NCBI GenBank assembly: GCA_965247425.1
Contig: OZ252023.1
Location: 868,001 to 932,000 of the forward strand
DNA length: 64,000 nt
Source of the DNA: CAZOZZ01 sp965247425
Lineage (GTDB): Bacteria; Acidobacteriota; Terriglobia; 20CM-2-55-15
Direction of reading: 5' to 3'
Shown: one piece after another, positions 18,132-26,954 of the stretch
Layout of the letters: every line of letters starts with the position of its first letter
Numbering within the stretch: position 1 is the first letter of the stretch
The notes under the pieces: model-generated
Database searches by the model: none
The model's input: the letters and a program-made list of their open reading frames with translations, nothing else
Told to the model about the DNA's origin: nothing
Position numbers and translations under genes: made by a program

Positions 18132-18176
18132 GTGGGACGGGAAGGCTCGGAGTTTCAACGCAAAATCCCTCTGCGC

Positions 18177-19106
18177 TCAGGCGCGGGGGTTGAATTTTGA
18201 GGACTTGGCAAGTTCTTCGAAGTGTTTTCGTTCCTCGTCGGAGAGGTCTTTCGGGACGACTATTGTTAGTCGTACATAGTGGTTTCCCCGTCCTCCATCT
18301 CGCAAGTTGAGGCCCTGGTTGCGGAGGCGGACACGTTGGCCGGAGCTTACTCCAGGTGGAAGTTTGATCTCTGATGTGCCGTCCAGGCTTGGGACCTCGA
18401 CGGTGGTTCCGAGCGCGGCTTCCCAGGGGCTGATGAGGAGTTCTGTTTCAGTGTGATCTCCGTCGACCGAGAAAGTGGAGTGAGCCTCCATCTGAAGTCG
18501 AATGTAGAGATCGCCGCCTTCCGGCCCTCCGCCGGGAATCCGGATCTTGCTGCCGTCACGCGCTCCTGGTGGTATGCGGACCTCGATTGTTCTCTGATTG
18601 TTTTCGATGCGGACGTTGAGCTTGCGGGTGGTTCCGCGATGCATTTCCTCAAGCGGTAACCGAAGTTCGGTTTCTGCCGTGCCTCGTCGCCCGGGCCTTC
18701 CCCTCGTCCTTCCGCCAGGGGCAGACGTTCGGCCCGCCCCCATTTGTCCGAATATGGCTTCGAAGAAGTCGCTGAAACCACCCCGTCGCTGTCCGAATCC
18801 GGCCCGGTCACCGAAGACATCCCCGACATCGAAATCCCTCCCAGCGCCGCCCCAGCCCTGAGGTGGCGTAAAGTCCGACCCACCTCTCCAGTTCGAGCCC
18901 AGTTGATCGTATCGCTGCCTCTTTTCGGAGTCGCTCAGGACTTCGTAGGCTTCCTGAATGTCCTTGAACTTGTCTTCGGCAGCCTTGTTGTCCGGGTTGA
19001 CGTCCGGGTGGTACTTGCGGGCCAACTTGCGGTAGGCCTTCTTGATCTCTTCATCTCTGGCGTTTCGTTTGACGCCCAGCGTTTCGTAGTAGTCTTTGAA
19101 TTTCAC
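18177..19106 (-). CDS. DnaJ-class co-chaperone, CbpA type (no zinc finger)
   Basis: 309 residues. The J domain opens KFKDYYETLGVKRNARDEEI and has the Hsp70-activating HPD at residues 33-35 (KYHPDVNPDN). A Gly/Phe-rich linker (GGFSDFFEAIFGQMGAG) is followed by two beta-sandwich peptide-binding domains with RIPPGARDGSKIRIPGGG and KLPPGVSSGQRVRLRNQG. It lacks the four CxxCxGxG zinc motifs, so it is type B/CbpA-like. Start is the GTG at 19106. I see no CIRCE element upstream. Convergent with ygfZ. Confidence 0.92.
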   Translation of the reverse strand: MKFKDYYETLGVKRNARDEEIKKAYRKLARKYHPDVNPDNKAAEDKFKDIQEAYEVLSDSEKRQRYDQLGSNWRGGSDFTPPQGWGGAGRDFDVGDVFGDRAGFGQRRGGFSDFFEAIFGQMGAGRTSAPGGRTRGRPGRRGTAETELRLPLEEMHRGTTRKLNVRIENNQRTIEVRIPPGARDGSKIRIPGGGPEGGDLYIRLQMEAHSTFSVDGDHTETELLISPWEAALGTTVEVPSLDGTSEIKLPPGVSSGQRVRLRNQGLNLRDGGRGNHYVRLTIVVPKDLSDEERKHFEELAKSSKFNPRA

Positions 19107-19285
19107 AGCGATGAATCACTTTCGAAAGGGAAATGAACACCCAACAAGCCGCAGTTCAGAGAATATATGTTTTGTTGCTGGAAGTGCTAGGAGCTTGCGC
19201 GGCGGAAGAGATCTACTGCGAAAGCGGTATGAATCGGTCCATATTTCCCCGAGTTTTCGTTAAATAGGACCGCTATTCGCCTCAA

Positions 19286-19309
19286 AATCGAGAAAATCCG
19301 GCCTCGATT
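19286..19309 (-). terminator. Hairpin after the MBL-fold gene
   Basis: AATCGAG and CTCGATT form a perfect 7-bp stem with a 10-nt loop, beginning 2 nt beyond the stop of the minus-strand MBL gene. On the minus strand it is followed by TTTGAG. A weak rho-independent terminator is possible. The rest of this ~200-nt gap up to the dnaJ-like gene holds no coding that I can see. Confidence 0.4.
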
Positions 19310-19310
19310 C

Positions 19311-20132
19311 TTAGATCGTGATTTCCATGCCTTCACGGGCTGCCACAACATCGGGGTGTAACTGGCGCGCCTGTTCGAGGATACTCTCGACCGCATCGTC
19401 GTCGTGGTAAGGGTCGTGGTGAAAGAGGACAATTTTCCTGGCGTTGGATTCGATGGCACTTTCGACAGCCTGTTTCCAGGTGCTGTGCCCCCAGCCTTCA
19501 TGGCCCGGGTATTCTTCGGGAGTGTATTGCGAATCGATGATCAGGCAGTCGGCATCTGCCGCCAGTTTCTTGAGGTTGCGATCGCTCCAATCGGGACCGT
19601 GTTCCACGTCGGTACAGTATGAGATCACTTTGTCATTCTGCATGATGCGGTAGCCGACACATCCTTGTGGGTGGTTCAGCTTCAGGACTTCGATCTTCGT
19701 GTCGGCGACCCGGAACGTGCCTTCTACAAGATCGATGTAATCACGAATGCACGGCAGCTTCGACATGTCGACCGGAAAATAGGGGTTTGCCATCATCCCG
19801 GCCAGCGCGTCCATGACCAGGTTCGCGTCGCGCCGCCCGGCAAAGTAGAAAGTGAAGTGGTTGTCGGGCGAGTAGAGTGGGGTAAAGAACGGAACACCCT
19901 GAATATGGTCGATGTGAAAGTGACTGAAGAAGATGTGGGCTCGTATCCTGGCGCCGTCGAACTCCTGTTCCAGCGCCTTGCCGAGGAGACGTATGCCGGT
20001 TCCTCCGTCGAACACCAGGATCTCGTTACTGTCGGTGCGCACTTCCACGCAGGAGGTGTTGCCGCCGTAACCGAGATTTTCTTTCAGTGGTGTCGGCGTT
20101 GAGCCTCTCACACCCCAGAACCGAACGCGCAT
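19311..20132 (-). CDS. MBL-fold metallo-hydrolase
   Basis: 273 residues. Opens MRVRFWGVRGSTPTP and has the metallo-beta-lactamase metal motif FFSHFHIDHIQGVPFF near residue 95, a further Asp in LIIDSQYTPEEY and His in IVLFHHDPYHDDD. The opening and YGGNTSCVEV resemble a subgroup of cyclic phosphodiesterase/PhnP-like hydrolases often fused to signalling domains, here standing alone. Substrate unknown; no signal peptide. ATG at 20132. Confidence 0.86.
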   Translation of the reverse strand: MRVRFWGVRGSTPTPLKENLGYGGNTSCVEVRTDSNEILVFDGGTGIRLLGKALEQEFDGARIRAHIFFSHFHIDHIQGVPFFTPLYSPDNHFTFYFAGRRDANLVMDALAGMMANPYFPVDMSKLPCIRDYIDLVEGTFRVADTKIEVLKLNHPQGCVGYRIMQNDKVISYCTDVEHGPDWSDRNLKKLAADADCLIIDSQYTPEEYPGHEGWGHSTWKQAVESAIESNARKIVLFHHDPYHDDDAVESILEQARQLHPDVVAAREGMEITI

Positions 20133-20237
20133 TCAGCGTCTCCCCTCCGTCAGGAAGCGGCAGTATATAGCAGCCAGTACTCCAAGTCCAAACCGCGCAG
20201 GATTCTGGGCCACTGCCCTTGAACCGCTTGCTGGCCA

Positions 20238-21392
20238 TCACACTTCAAGAAACTTCGGGTAGCGAACAAGATTTCGACAGCCGTCTTCGGAGACGACTAC
20301 GACATCTTCCAGCCGGACACCGCCCATCCCGGCATAGTACAGGCCCGGTTCGACGGTTACGACATGGTTCTTCTTCAACCTGTTACGTGCTCGCAACCCG
20401 AAAGTGGGTGCCTCGTGAACATCCAGCCCCAATCCGTGCCCGGTGCCGTGAAAAAAACCTTGCATGCGTCCGTCGGCGAATCCCGTCTCGAACCCGTCCT
20501 TGCTGAAATGTGCAAGGATCTCATTGTGGATGGCATAAGCGCTGGCGCGGGATCGGATTCTGCGGAAGCCGATCTTCTGCGCCTCCCTCACGGAGGCAAA
20601 TGCGTGCCTGAGCCGTTCCGACGCTCTACCGCGGACGACCGTACGGGTTATGTCGCCGAAGTAGCCCGTCTTTTCCGAGCGTGGAAAAATGTCGATGATG
20701 ACCGAGGTGTTGGCGCGAATCGGGCCGCTGCCCTGGTTGTGGGGATCCACCGCCTGTTCGCCTGAAGCCACGATTGTATGGCTTGGAACGCACCCTTTCT
20801 CCATGATCGTCGTGTTGATGATGCTCCTGAGACGCTCGGAGGTCAATCGGGTCCCGTTCAGATATAAGAAACCGCTCTTATCGATACGAGAGCGACGCAG
20901 CGCGTCGATACCGGCCTCCATTCCCATTTCCGCGATCCGGAGAGATCCCCTGATGTTCCGAATCTCTTCCGGGGATTTGATTTCTCGTTTGGGCCAGAAC
21001 GGATCCGGCTTGACGTGAACGTTAAAGTGCATGTTCCTGAGAGAATCGGCGAGGCCGGTTGGAAAGCTCGACGGAACCAGGACACTTCGAATCTCAAATT
21101 CGGCAAAGACTTCGGCCAGGACGTCGGCCGTCGAGGGAAACCCGACCCCCCGCCTCTGTGCTCTCCGGACATACTCACTGTGCTTCAGCACGACCTGTAC
21201 CGTGGCCTGCTCCCTGGCCCGGTCGAACTCCAGATCCGTCATTACGAGGTAACGTTTTCCTCCTCGCACGAAAAAGATAAACGGGTCCGGAGCAAACATC
21301 CGAGTGGCCCACAAAATGTTCGAATCCGTCTCGCTGGCGGCGACTATCAGCCTTGCATCCGGCGAATTTCCCGACGTGTTATATTGAGCCAT
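20238..21392 (-). CDS. M24-family Xaa-Pro peptidase
   Basis: 384 residues, creatinase N domain plus catalytic domain. Metal ligands are seen in VIIDIFPRSEKTGYFGDITR (two Asp), FFHGTGHGLGLDVHEAP (His), VTVEPGLYYAG (Glu) and VRLEDVVVV (Glu). It is unlike the M24 protein at 14417 in the N-terminal half, so they are paralogues, not recent duplicates. The ATG at 21392 lies only 3 nt from the start codon of the divergent CinA-domain gene, so its promoter must overlap that gene. Confidence 0.9.
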   Translation of the reverse strand: MAQYNTSGNSPDARLIVAASETDSNILWATRMFAPDPFIFFVRGGKRYLVMTDLEFDRAREQATVQVVLKHSEYVRRAQRRGVGFPSTADVLAEVFAEFEIRSVLVPSSFPTGLADSLRNMHFNVHVKPDPFWPKREIKSPEEIRNIRGSLRIAEMGMEAGIDALRRSRIDKSGFLYLNGTRLTSERLRSIINTTIMEKGCVPSHTIVASGEQAVDPHNQGSGPIRANTSVIIDIFPRSEKTGYFGDITRTVVRGRASERLRHAFASVREAQKIGFRRIRSRASAYAIHNEILAHFSKDGFETGFADGRMQGFFHGTGHGLGLDVHEAPTFGLRARNRLKKNHVVTVEPGLYYAGMGGVRLEDVVVVSEDGCRNLVRYPKFLEV

Positions 21393-21395
21393 AGC

Positions 21396-22127
21396 ATGTC
21401 CAAAACCGCAGGAATCGTCGTCATCGGAAACGAGATTTTGTCCGGCAGGACCCGGGATGAGAACACGGACTATTTCCTCAGGGAACTCCGGGATCTCGGG
21501 ATCGACGTGCGCAAAGTTTCGATCATTCCCGACGACCTGGATTCCATCCGCGAAGAAGTTCGATCGTTCACAGGTTGCTACGATTATGTATTCACTTCAG
21601 GTGGAGTCGGTCCCACTCACGACGATGTCACCATCAAGGGCATCGCTTCCGCCTTCAAGCGTGGTGTTTACCGGCACCACGAATTGGAGGCGATGCTCAG
21701 GGGATACTATCAGGAGAGCGTTACAGAAGCCACGTTGCGGATGGCGGATGTCCCGGAAGGGGCTTTCCTTGTGCGACGCGGCAAGATGTGGTTTCCAGTA
21801 GTCGCGGTCGAGAACGTTTACATCTTTCCTGGTGTGCCCGAGATACTGGCCGCAAAATTTGAACGCATCAAAGAGATGTTTCGCGAGGATCCGTACTGCG
21901 TCAGGGAAATCTATCTCAAGGAGGACGAGGGCCTGATTGCCGACATCCTGTACCAGTTTGTGGATCGGTTCCCCGAGCTCCTGCTCGGTTCCTATCCCGC
22001 CTTTGACAACCCCGATTACATGGTCAAGCTGACGCTGGAGTCAAAGGATCAATCCTACCTGGACACCGCCCACCAGTCGTTGATCGACAGCCTCTCCGCA
22101 CAGTCTATTTCCCCGCTAAAAGTGTAG
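21396..22127 (+). CDS. CinA N-terminal (MoCF-like) domain protein
   Basis: 243 residues. The MoaB/MogA-like molybdopterin-binding fold is seen in KTAGIVVIGNEILSGRTRD, YDYVFTSGGVGPTHDDVTIK and VYIFPGVPEILAAKFERI. It has only the N-terminal competence/damage-inducible (CinA) domain; the NMN amidase domain is absent. The length and sequence recall the FLAD1-type pyrophosphatase domain. ATG at 21396 with no Shine-Dalgarno; TATATT sits about 11 nt upstream, suggesting a leaderless mRNA. An upstream in-frame start at 21015 would be antisense to the M24 gene and is rejected. Confidence 0.85.
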   Translation: MSKTAGIVVIGNEILSGRTRDENTDYFLRELRDLGIDVRKVSIIPDDLDSIREEVRSFTGCYDYVFTSGGVGPTHDDVTIKGIASAFKRGVYRHHELEAMLRGYYQESVTEATLRMADVPEGAFLVRRGKMWFPVVAVENVYIFPGVPEILAAKFERIKEMFREDPYCVREIYLKEDEGLIADILYQFVDRFPELLLGSYPAFDNPDYMVKLTLESKDQSYLDTAHQSLIDSLSAQSISPLKV

Positions 22128-22166
22128 ACCCACCCGACAAGCCACTCCCGTTTCGTTGGGGCCCCT

Positions 22167-22312
22167 TCGACGCAAAGACGCAGACTTTTTTTGGGTCTGA
22201 TTCTTTCGACATCCAGTTTGCTTTCCAATGCTTAACGTTTTCGGTACTCCGTAAATTATGGGTCTGAGATCGATCGCTCGCAAACAAATCACCTTTGCGT
22301 CTCTGCGTCGAA
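22167..22312. repeat. Long CGCAAAGACGCAG inverted repeat between convergent genes
   Basis: TTCGACGCAAAGACGCAG (22167-22184) is mirrored by TTTGCGTCTCTGCGTCGAA (22294-22312), with about 110 nt between. It fills the gap between the convergent CinA-domain gene and the exonuclease gene. T-rich tracts flank the left arm and an A run follows the right arm, which suits termination in either direction. Confidence 0.75.
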
Positions 22313-22324
22313 AAAAAGTGTCAG

Positions 22325-23236
22325 TCAATCGAAGAGGCCGGGTTGTTCGTGGCGGGTGGGGATTTCGTCGATGACATATCCGAATCCGAGTTCGCGGCAG
22401 AGGCTGGTGACCTGGTCGGGATTTCCTTTTCGATAGCGGAGGAGGTTGGGCGTCACTTCCATGTCGATGTCGCATCGGATTCGGGCCAGTTCCCGGCTCG
22501 TTCGGGCGGTGTCCATGTTTTCGCGGATCTTCTTCACGATCCGATCACGCCCTCGAAAAGTCACGCCCTCGAGTTCGGCCTCGCTGATGTCTTCCAGGGT
22601 CCGGCAGGCCGCCAGGAGTTTGCCTGCTGTTTTTTCGCCAACACCCGGCACTCCCGGGATGTTGTCTGAAGAGTCGCCCAGCAGGGCCAGTAAGTCCGGA
22701 ACCTGCGTGGGCTCGACTCCAAGCCTTTTCTTGACGGCGGCCGCATCGAGCCACATGTTCTTGGCAAGGTCGTAAATGCGGATTCGGTCGTCGACGAGCT
22801 GGGTCATGTCCTTGTCACCGGTCACGATGACGACGGGGTGGCCCATGTCAGCCATTCGAACGGCGATCGACCCGAGCACGTCGTCTGCTTCATAGGTTTC
22901 GACTTCGAACGCAGCAATACCCACGGCTTCGGTGATGCGCCGGCAGTATTCGAACTGGACCTTCAGATCGTCGGGCGGCGAAGTTCTGTTCGCCTTGTAA
23001 TCGGCGAACAGTTTTTTTCGAAAAGAATGTGCGCCTTCGAATGCCGCCGCGATATACGGAGGTTCCTGTTCGCGAATGATGCGAAGAAGAGTGCGGAGGT
23101 ATCCCAGCACCGCGTTCGTCTTCATTCCCGACGGTGATTCAATACTTGTCGGCAGTCCGTAGTAGGCCCGGAAGATGTAGTTCATGGCGTCGATCAGAAA
23201 GACCGGTTGCGAATTGAGCGGCTCGAGTGTCGGCAT
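22325..23236 (-). CDS. Stand-alone 5'-3' exonuclease (PolA N-domain/flap endonuclease type)
   Basis: 303 residues. PIN-like nuclease domain: VFLIDAMNYIFRAYYGLPTS, AAFEGAHSFRKKLFADYKAN, YEADDVLGSIAVRM, VIVTGDKDMTQLVDD; then the helix-hairpin-helix LLGDSSDNIPGVPGVGEKTA. It equals the first third of DNA polymerase I with no polymerase domain, so it probably removes RNA primers or 5' flaps. Last gene of a minus-strand operon that begins at 26879. Confidence 0.92.
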   Translation of the reverse strand: MPTLEPLNSQPVFLIDAMNYIFRAYYGLPTSIESPSGMKTNAVLGYLRTLLRIIREQEPPYIAAAFEGAHSFRKKLFADYKANRTSPPDDLKVQFEYCRRITEAVGIAAFEVETYEADDVLGSIAVRMADMGHPVVIVTGDKDMTQLVDDRIRIYDLAKNMWLDAAAVKKRLGVEPTQVPDLLALLGDSSDNIPGVPGVGEKTAGKLLAACRTLEDISEAELEGVTFRGRDRIVKKIRENMDTARTSRELARIRCDIDMEVTPNLLRYRKGNPDQVTSLCRELGFGYVIDEIPTRHEQPGLFD

Positions 23237-23271
23237 GATGGTGTACCCGGGAGACGGTGCGTGCTTTCTTT

Positions 23272-23652
23272 CTATTCGTTCCTGACAGGTGTCGGTCGCA
23301 AGTCGTCGTCGATTGCGACGTAAACGACCGTGGCCTCGGTCACCTTGACGATTTCCCTGTTCCCGTGTGGACCGCAGCGCTCCGCTTCTACGTCTACGTG
23401 GACCGTGACCGATGTCCTGCCGAGTCTTTCCGTGGTGGTGAAGAACGTCACGACATCGCCGAGAAAGACCGGAGCGACGAATTCCACCTCGCGCATGGCC
23501 TTTGTCACGAATCGTTTATCCGATTGCTTTCGAGCCTCAATTCCACCCGCGAGATCGAGCTGGCTGAGAATGACGCCACCGAAAATCGTCCCGAGGGGGT
23601 TCGTATCTTTCGGCAGCATCATCACTCGGATCGCAACGTTACGTTCACTCAT
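23272..23652 (-). CDS. Acyl-CoA thioesterase, hotdog fold (YciA-like)
   Basis: 126 residues. Hotdog fold with VMMLPKDTNPLGTIFGGVIL, QLDLAGGIEARKQ, VEFVAPVFLGDVVTFFTTTE and VTEATVVYVAID. The N-P-x-G-T-x-F-G-G stretch matches the YciA/BFIT thioesterase signature, where the Asp of the hot-dog helix is catalytic. It would hydrolyse acyl-CoA in the cytoplasm. It lies between the MBL and exonuclease genes of the same operon (6 nt and 35 nt gaps). Confidence 0.88.
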   Translation of the reverse strand: MSERNVAIRVMMLPKDTNPLGTIFGGVILSQLDLAGGIEARKQSDKRFVTKAMREVEFVAPVFLGDVVTFFTTTERLGRTSVTVHVDVEAERCGPHGNREIVKVTEATVVYVAIDDDLRPTPVRNE

Positions 23653-23658
23653 TCAGTT

Positions 23659-24288
23659 TTACCTCAGGAACGGATTCTGGGCTCGCTCGCGCCCGATCGT
23701 GGTGTTGGGCCCGTGGCCCGGCACCACGAGGGTTTCCTCATCGAATTCCAACAGTCTCCCCTTGATCGAACCGAGCAGGTCCGGAAGGGATCCGCCCCAG
23801 AGATCGGTTCGGCCGATGCTGTTGAGGAAAAGGGTGTCCCCGGTGAAGAGAATCGGGCTCTCGGTCCCCAGGTGAAGGGTCAAACTGCCCGGCGTGTGAC
23901 CTGGCGTGTGAATGACTTCCAGAATTACGTTGGGACACTCCACCGAGTCGCCATCATCTACGAACCGATCAATCTCACCGCGCTTCGGAGAAGGTATGCC
24001 GATCCATTCAGCCTGTGTCTTGAGATTGTCAAACAAGAAAAGATCCTTTTCGTGAATGCTGGCCGGGGAATCGGCTTTTGCCTGCAAATCGTAGATCGCA
24101 CCCACGTGGTCGATGTGCGCGTGAGTGCAGACGATACGTTTTAATTCGAGGTCGTGCTTTTCGAGACGACTCATGATGGCGTCCGCATCGTCGCCCGGGT
24201 CGACGACAATGGCTTCCCGCGTCTCTTCATCCCCAAGAATCGTGCAGTTGCACTGCAGCAACCCGACCGGAAACGTCTCGACAATCAT
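23659..24288 (-). CDS. MBL-fold hydrolase, glyoxalase II-like
   Basis: 209 residues. Metal motif VCTHAHIDHVGAIYDL, then VIHTPGHTPGSLTLHL, the bridging Asp in LFTGDTLFLNSIGRTDLWGG and the last His in VVPGHGPNTTIGRERAQNPF. This is the short, single-domain form common in bacteria, acting on hydroxyacyl thioesters or persulfide-like substrates. Its ATG overlaps the upstream gene's stop by one base (TGATG), indicating coupling. Confidence 0.9.
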   Translation of the reverse strand: MIVETFPVGLLQCNCTILGDEETREAIVVDPGDDADAIMSRLEKHDLELKRIVCTHAHIDHVGAIYDLQAKADSPASIHEKDLFLFDNLKTQAEWIGIPSPKRGEIDRFVDDGDSVECPNVILEVIHTPGHTPGSLTLHLGTESPILFTGDTLFLNSIGRTDLWGGSLPDLLGSIKGRLLEFDEETLVVPGHGPNTTIGRERAQNPFLR

Positions 24289-24704
24289 CAGGGTACCACC
24301 TCGGCGTCGAGCACCTTGAGTACTCCTCGTGTCGCCTCCCCCCGGGGCCGCGGATCGCTACTGGCGACTTCCTTTTCCTCACCCGGACCCACAACCTGAC
24401 GGATCACTATCCGGTCGGTTTCCAGCACCGTCCCTTCGTCGTCCATGTAAGTGGCTTCCATCAGGATTTCGTCATAGGTTCTTTCCGAGCTGAGGTTTCG
24501 GAGCCGGATGATCCAGACAGGGCGCTCCCCGCCTACGTCGGCCCTGAACTCAGTTTCGGTGACGACAAGTTCTTCCGCCGGCGCCGGTTCCCGAAACCAT
24601 CCGGCGACGGCATCACCGTACGACCGGTAGCCGACGACCAGGGCGATCACTATAAGGGCCACTCGCCGCCCGATTACCCAGTAGCGCGATCTGTAAAATG
24701 TCAT
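24288..24704 (-). CDS. Small membrane-anchored protein of unknown function
   Basis: 138 residues. One N-terminal membrane helix (VALIVIALVVGYRSYGDAV) and then a beta-rich outer domain with VTETEFRADVGGERPVWIIR, LRNLSSERTYDEILMEATYM and IVIRQVVGPGEEKEVASSD. The pattern resembles FxLYD/DUF2393-like domains found near HtrA-type proteases, but I cannot name a family with confidence. It starts 16 nt after the htrA stop and overlaps the MBL gene by one base. Confidence 0.75.
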   Translation of the reverse strand: MTFYRSRYWVIGRRVALIVIALVVGYRSYGDAVAGWFREPAPAEELVVTETEFRADVGGERPVWIIRLRNLSSERTYDEILMEATYMDDEGTVLETDRIVIRQVVGPGEEKEVASSDPRPRGEATRGVLKVLDAEVVP

Positions 24705-24720
24705 GGGTCGCTTTCTGCTG

Positions 24721-25914
24721 TTAGGGGTTCTCTTCGCGCAGCGTCAGACGGACATCGAGTCTCTCCCTGTCCCGAACGACCGTGACGCTGATTTGATCGC
24801 CAGGACGGTGTTGCTCCAGGATGGTGCTGATTTCTGTGACCGTCGACACGCTGCGACCATCGATTCCGACTATCACATCACCGCCTGCGGGGATCCTGTA
24901 GTTCCCGACCCTGACATCACGGCTCGGGCCGACCAGCCCGCCGTTGGCCGCCGGGCTGTTCGGCTGGATGCTGACGATCAACACGCCCGATTCGGTTCCC
25001 AGGTTGAGGGCTTCGACAAGACGTCCCAGCCTGGTCAGATCCAGGCCACCGAACCCCATGAACACCCGGCGAACCCGGCCAAAGGTGATGAGGTCGTTGG
25101 TTACCCTCCGGACCGTTTCCACCGGAACCGCAAACCCGATCCCGACGTTTCCCGAGTTGGAGGGGGACACGATCGCCGTGTTGATACCGATGACTTCTCC
25201 TCGCGAGTTCAGGAGCGGGCCCCCGGAATTACCCGGGTTTATGGCGGCATCGGTCTGGACCACACCTTCGATGATGCGTCCGTTGCTGGCCTGGATAGAC
25301 CTGCCAAGAGAGCTGATTATTCCGGTAGTCAAGGTGCCGTCAAGACCGAACGGATTGCCGATCGCCAGGACCTTCTGGCCGACCTGGAGACCCTCGGTCG
25401 TTCCCATTGGGATCGGAACCAGATCCTGGCTGGGGGCATCGATGTGGATGACCGCGATATCGTTACTCGGGTCCGCACCGACCACCCGCGCCTCGTAACG
25501 GCTCTGGTCCCACAGCGTGACTTCGAGCTGGCGCGCCCCCTCGATGACGTGGTAGTTCGTCACGATGTTGCCGTCGGTGTCGGCTATGACTCCGGAGCCA
25601 CTGCCTGATTCCGGAATCGGCCGGAGGAAGAAGTCGTACGTGAGGATCGTGGATGTGATGTTCACCACTCCGGGGCTGTATTTTCTGTAGATTTCGATGT
25701 TGTTGAGCTCGTCCGGACTCGTTTCGGTGTGCTGCAACGGTGTCGGGCTGACCGGAGATGGTGCCGGCGCAGCCAGGGCCACGTCCGGATTCACCGTGTC
25801 CACCGACTCGGTCCGAATCGGTTCCGGTCGCAACGGCCGCCACTCCAGGATGGCGTAGACGAGCGCCGTCGTTATGATCGAGGTCAGTAGCGCAATTCTT
25901 ACTCCCTGATTCAT
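24721..25914 (-). CDS. Membrane-anchored HtrA/DegP-like serine protease
   Basis: 397 residues. An N-terminal helix (IALLTSIITTALVYAIL), a Pro-rich linker, a trypsin-like domain with His in TNYHVIEGARQL (near 120), Asp in SNDIAVIHIDAP (near 152) and Ser in NPGNSGGPLLNSRGEV (near 228), and one C-terminal PDZ domain (GVLIVSIQPNSPAANGG). It would degrade or refold damaged envelope proteins, anchored in the inner membrane like DegS. It lies 8 nt after the DRG-type GTPase gene. Confidence 0.93.
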   Translation of the reverse strand: MNQGVRIALLTSIITTALVYAILEWRPLRPEPIRTESVDTVNPDVALAAPAPSPVSPTPLQHTETSPDELNNIEIYRKYSPGVVNITSTILTYDFFLRPIPESGSGSGVIADTDGNIVTNYHVIEGARQLEVTLWDQSRYEARVVGADPSNDIAVIHIDAPSQDLVPIPMGTTEGLQVGQKVLAIGNPFGLDGTLTTGIISSLGRSIQASNGRIIEGVVQTDAAINPGNSGGPLLNSRGEVIGINTAIVSPSNSGNVGIGFAVPVETVRRVTNDLITFGRVRRVFMGFGGLDLTRLGRLVEALNLGTESGVLIVSIQPNSPAANGGLVGPSRDVRVGNYRIPAGGDVIVGIDGRSVSTVTEISTILEQHRPGDQISVTVVRDRERLDVRLTLREENP

Positions 25915-25922
25915 TGGATTAA

Positions 25923-26879
25923 TTATGCAGCATGGAGTTCGACGATGTCACCGTCATCGAGAACATAGTCCCTGGCTACCATGAGGCCGCCGATCTTCCC
26001 GTCGCCCCACACCTTGGCAAACTTGAGACTCTCTTCGAGGTCCCGGTGTATTGTTCCAGCCAGATCGACCACCGTGCTTCCACGTGACAGGACGAACGGA
26101 TCCGTGCGCTCTGCTTTCTTACCGGGCGTTTTGGTGTAGACACGCACGAGATCGAGGAAGCGATAAACCCTTTCTTCAAACCTCTCCACTGAGACCGGGT
26201 CCGGGTCGTTCGATGAAAAGGCGACAAACGGGAAGGAATCCCCGTAAATTTCCCGAACGATCTGTTCGCGGTCCGGTGCGCCTCCCGAGTCGTTCTTGTT
26301 TCCAACAAGAAGTGTCTGGTGCTTTCTAAGATCGCTCCGGGCTTCGCCGAGGATCGCGATCGTGGATTCCATCTGATCGAGAACACTGTCGTCGGACAGA
26401 TCCACGACCCAGAGAACGGCGTCGGCGTTGCGGATGATCTGCGGCACCCAGTGTTCCATATGCACTTCCGACACCGGTGGCAGATCGATCAACTGCAGGC
26501 TCACACCTTGATAGACCAGCATTCCGGGCGCCGGTGCCCGAGTCGTGAACGGATAGTCTGCGACTTCCGGATCCCGGTTGGTGAGGCGGGACATCAGGCT
26601 GGACTTGCCGGAGTTCGGTGCGCCGACCAATGCCAATTGCCGGGCACCCTCCCGTTCCACGAGGAAAAAATCCTTCCTTGAGGCTGACTTCTTCTGAGTC
26701 GATTCTTTGCGCACAGCAGACAGTTTGCGCTTCAACTCGGCTCGAAGCTTTTCCGTGCCCTTGTGCTTCGGAATGATCGCCATCATTTCCTGAAGAGCCA
26801 CCAGTTTTTCCGGGGCGCCCACGGCCGCTTTGAAGCGTTTTTCGGCTTCCAGATACTGCGGTGTGAGGTTTGCAGGCAT
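25923..26879 (-). CDS. DRG/Obg-like GTPase with TGS domain
   Basis: 318 residues. An N-terminal helical part (ANLTPQYLEAEKRFKAAVGA), a GTPase core with G1 LALVGAPNSGKSSLMSRLTN, a G3-like region in QLIDLPPVSEVHMEHW, G4 VGNKNDSGG, and a C-terminal TGS domain ending MVARDYVLDDGDIVELH. The layout is that of DRG (developmentally regulated GTP-binding) proteins, usual in archaea and eukaryotes, with scattered bacterial members; a ribosome-linked role is likely but unproven. First gene of the operon that runs to 22325. Confidence 0.87.
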   Translation of the reverse strand: MPANLTPQYLEAEKRFKAAVGAPEKLVALQEMMAIIPKHKGTEKLRAELKRKLSAVRKESTQKKSASRKDFFLVEREGARQLALVGAPNSGKSSLMSRLTNRDPEVADYPFTTRAPAPGMLVYQGVSLQLIDLPPVSEVHMEHWVPQIIRNADAVLWVVDLSDDSVLDQMESTIAILGEARSDLRKHQTLLVGNKNDSGGAPDREQIVREIYGDSFPFVAFSSNDPDPVSVERFEERVYRFLDLVRVYTKTPGKKAERTDPFVLSRGSTVVDLAGTIHRDLEESLKFAKVWGDGKIGGLMVARDYVLDDGDIVELHAA

Positions 26880-26954
26880 CGGGAACAGAATAGCATAGGG
26901 GATAAGCGTGATTGTGCGCCCCGAAGGCCTTCGAGGCGTGGGGGTGGGGGACCC

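Noticed and set aside
19107..19310. CIRCE/HrcA site upstream of the DnaJ-like gene
   Set aside because: No TTAGCACTC-N9-GAGTGCTAA-like inverted repeat is present.
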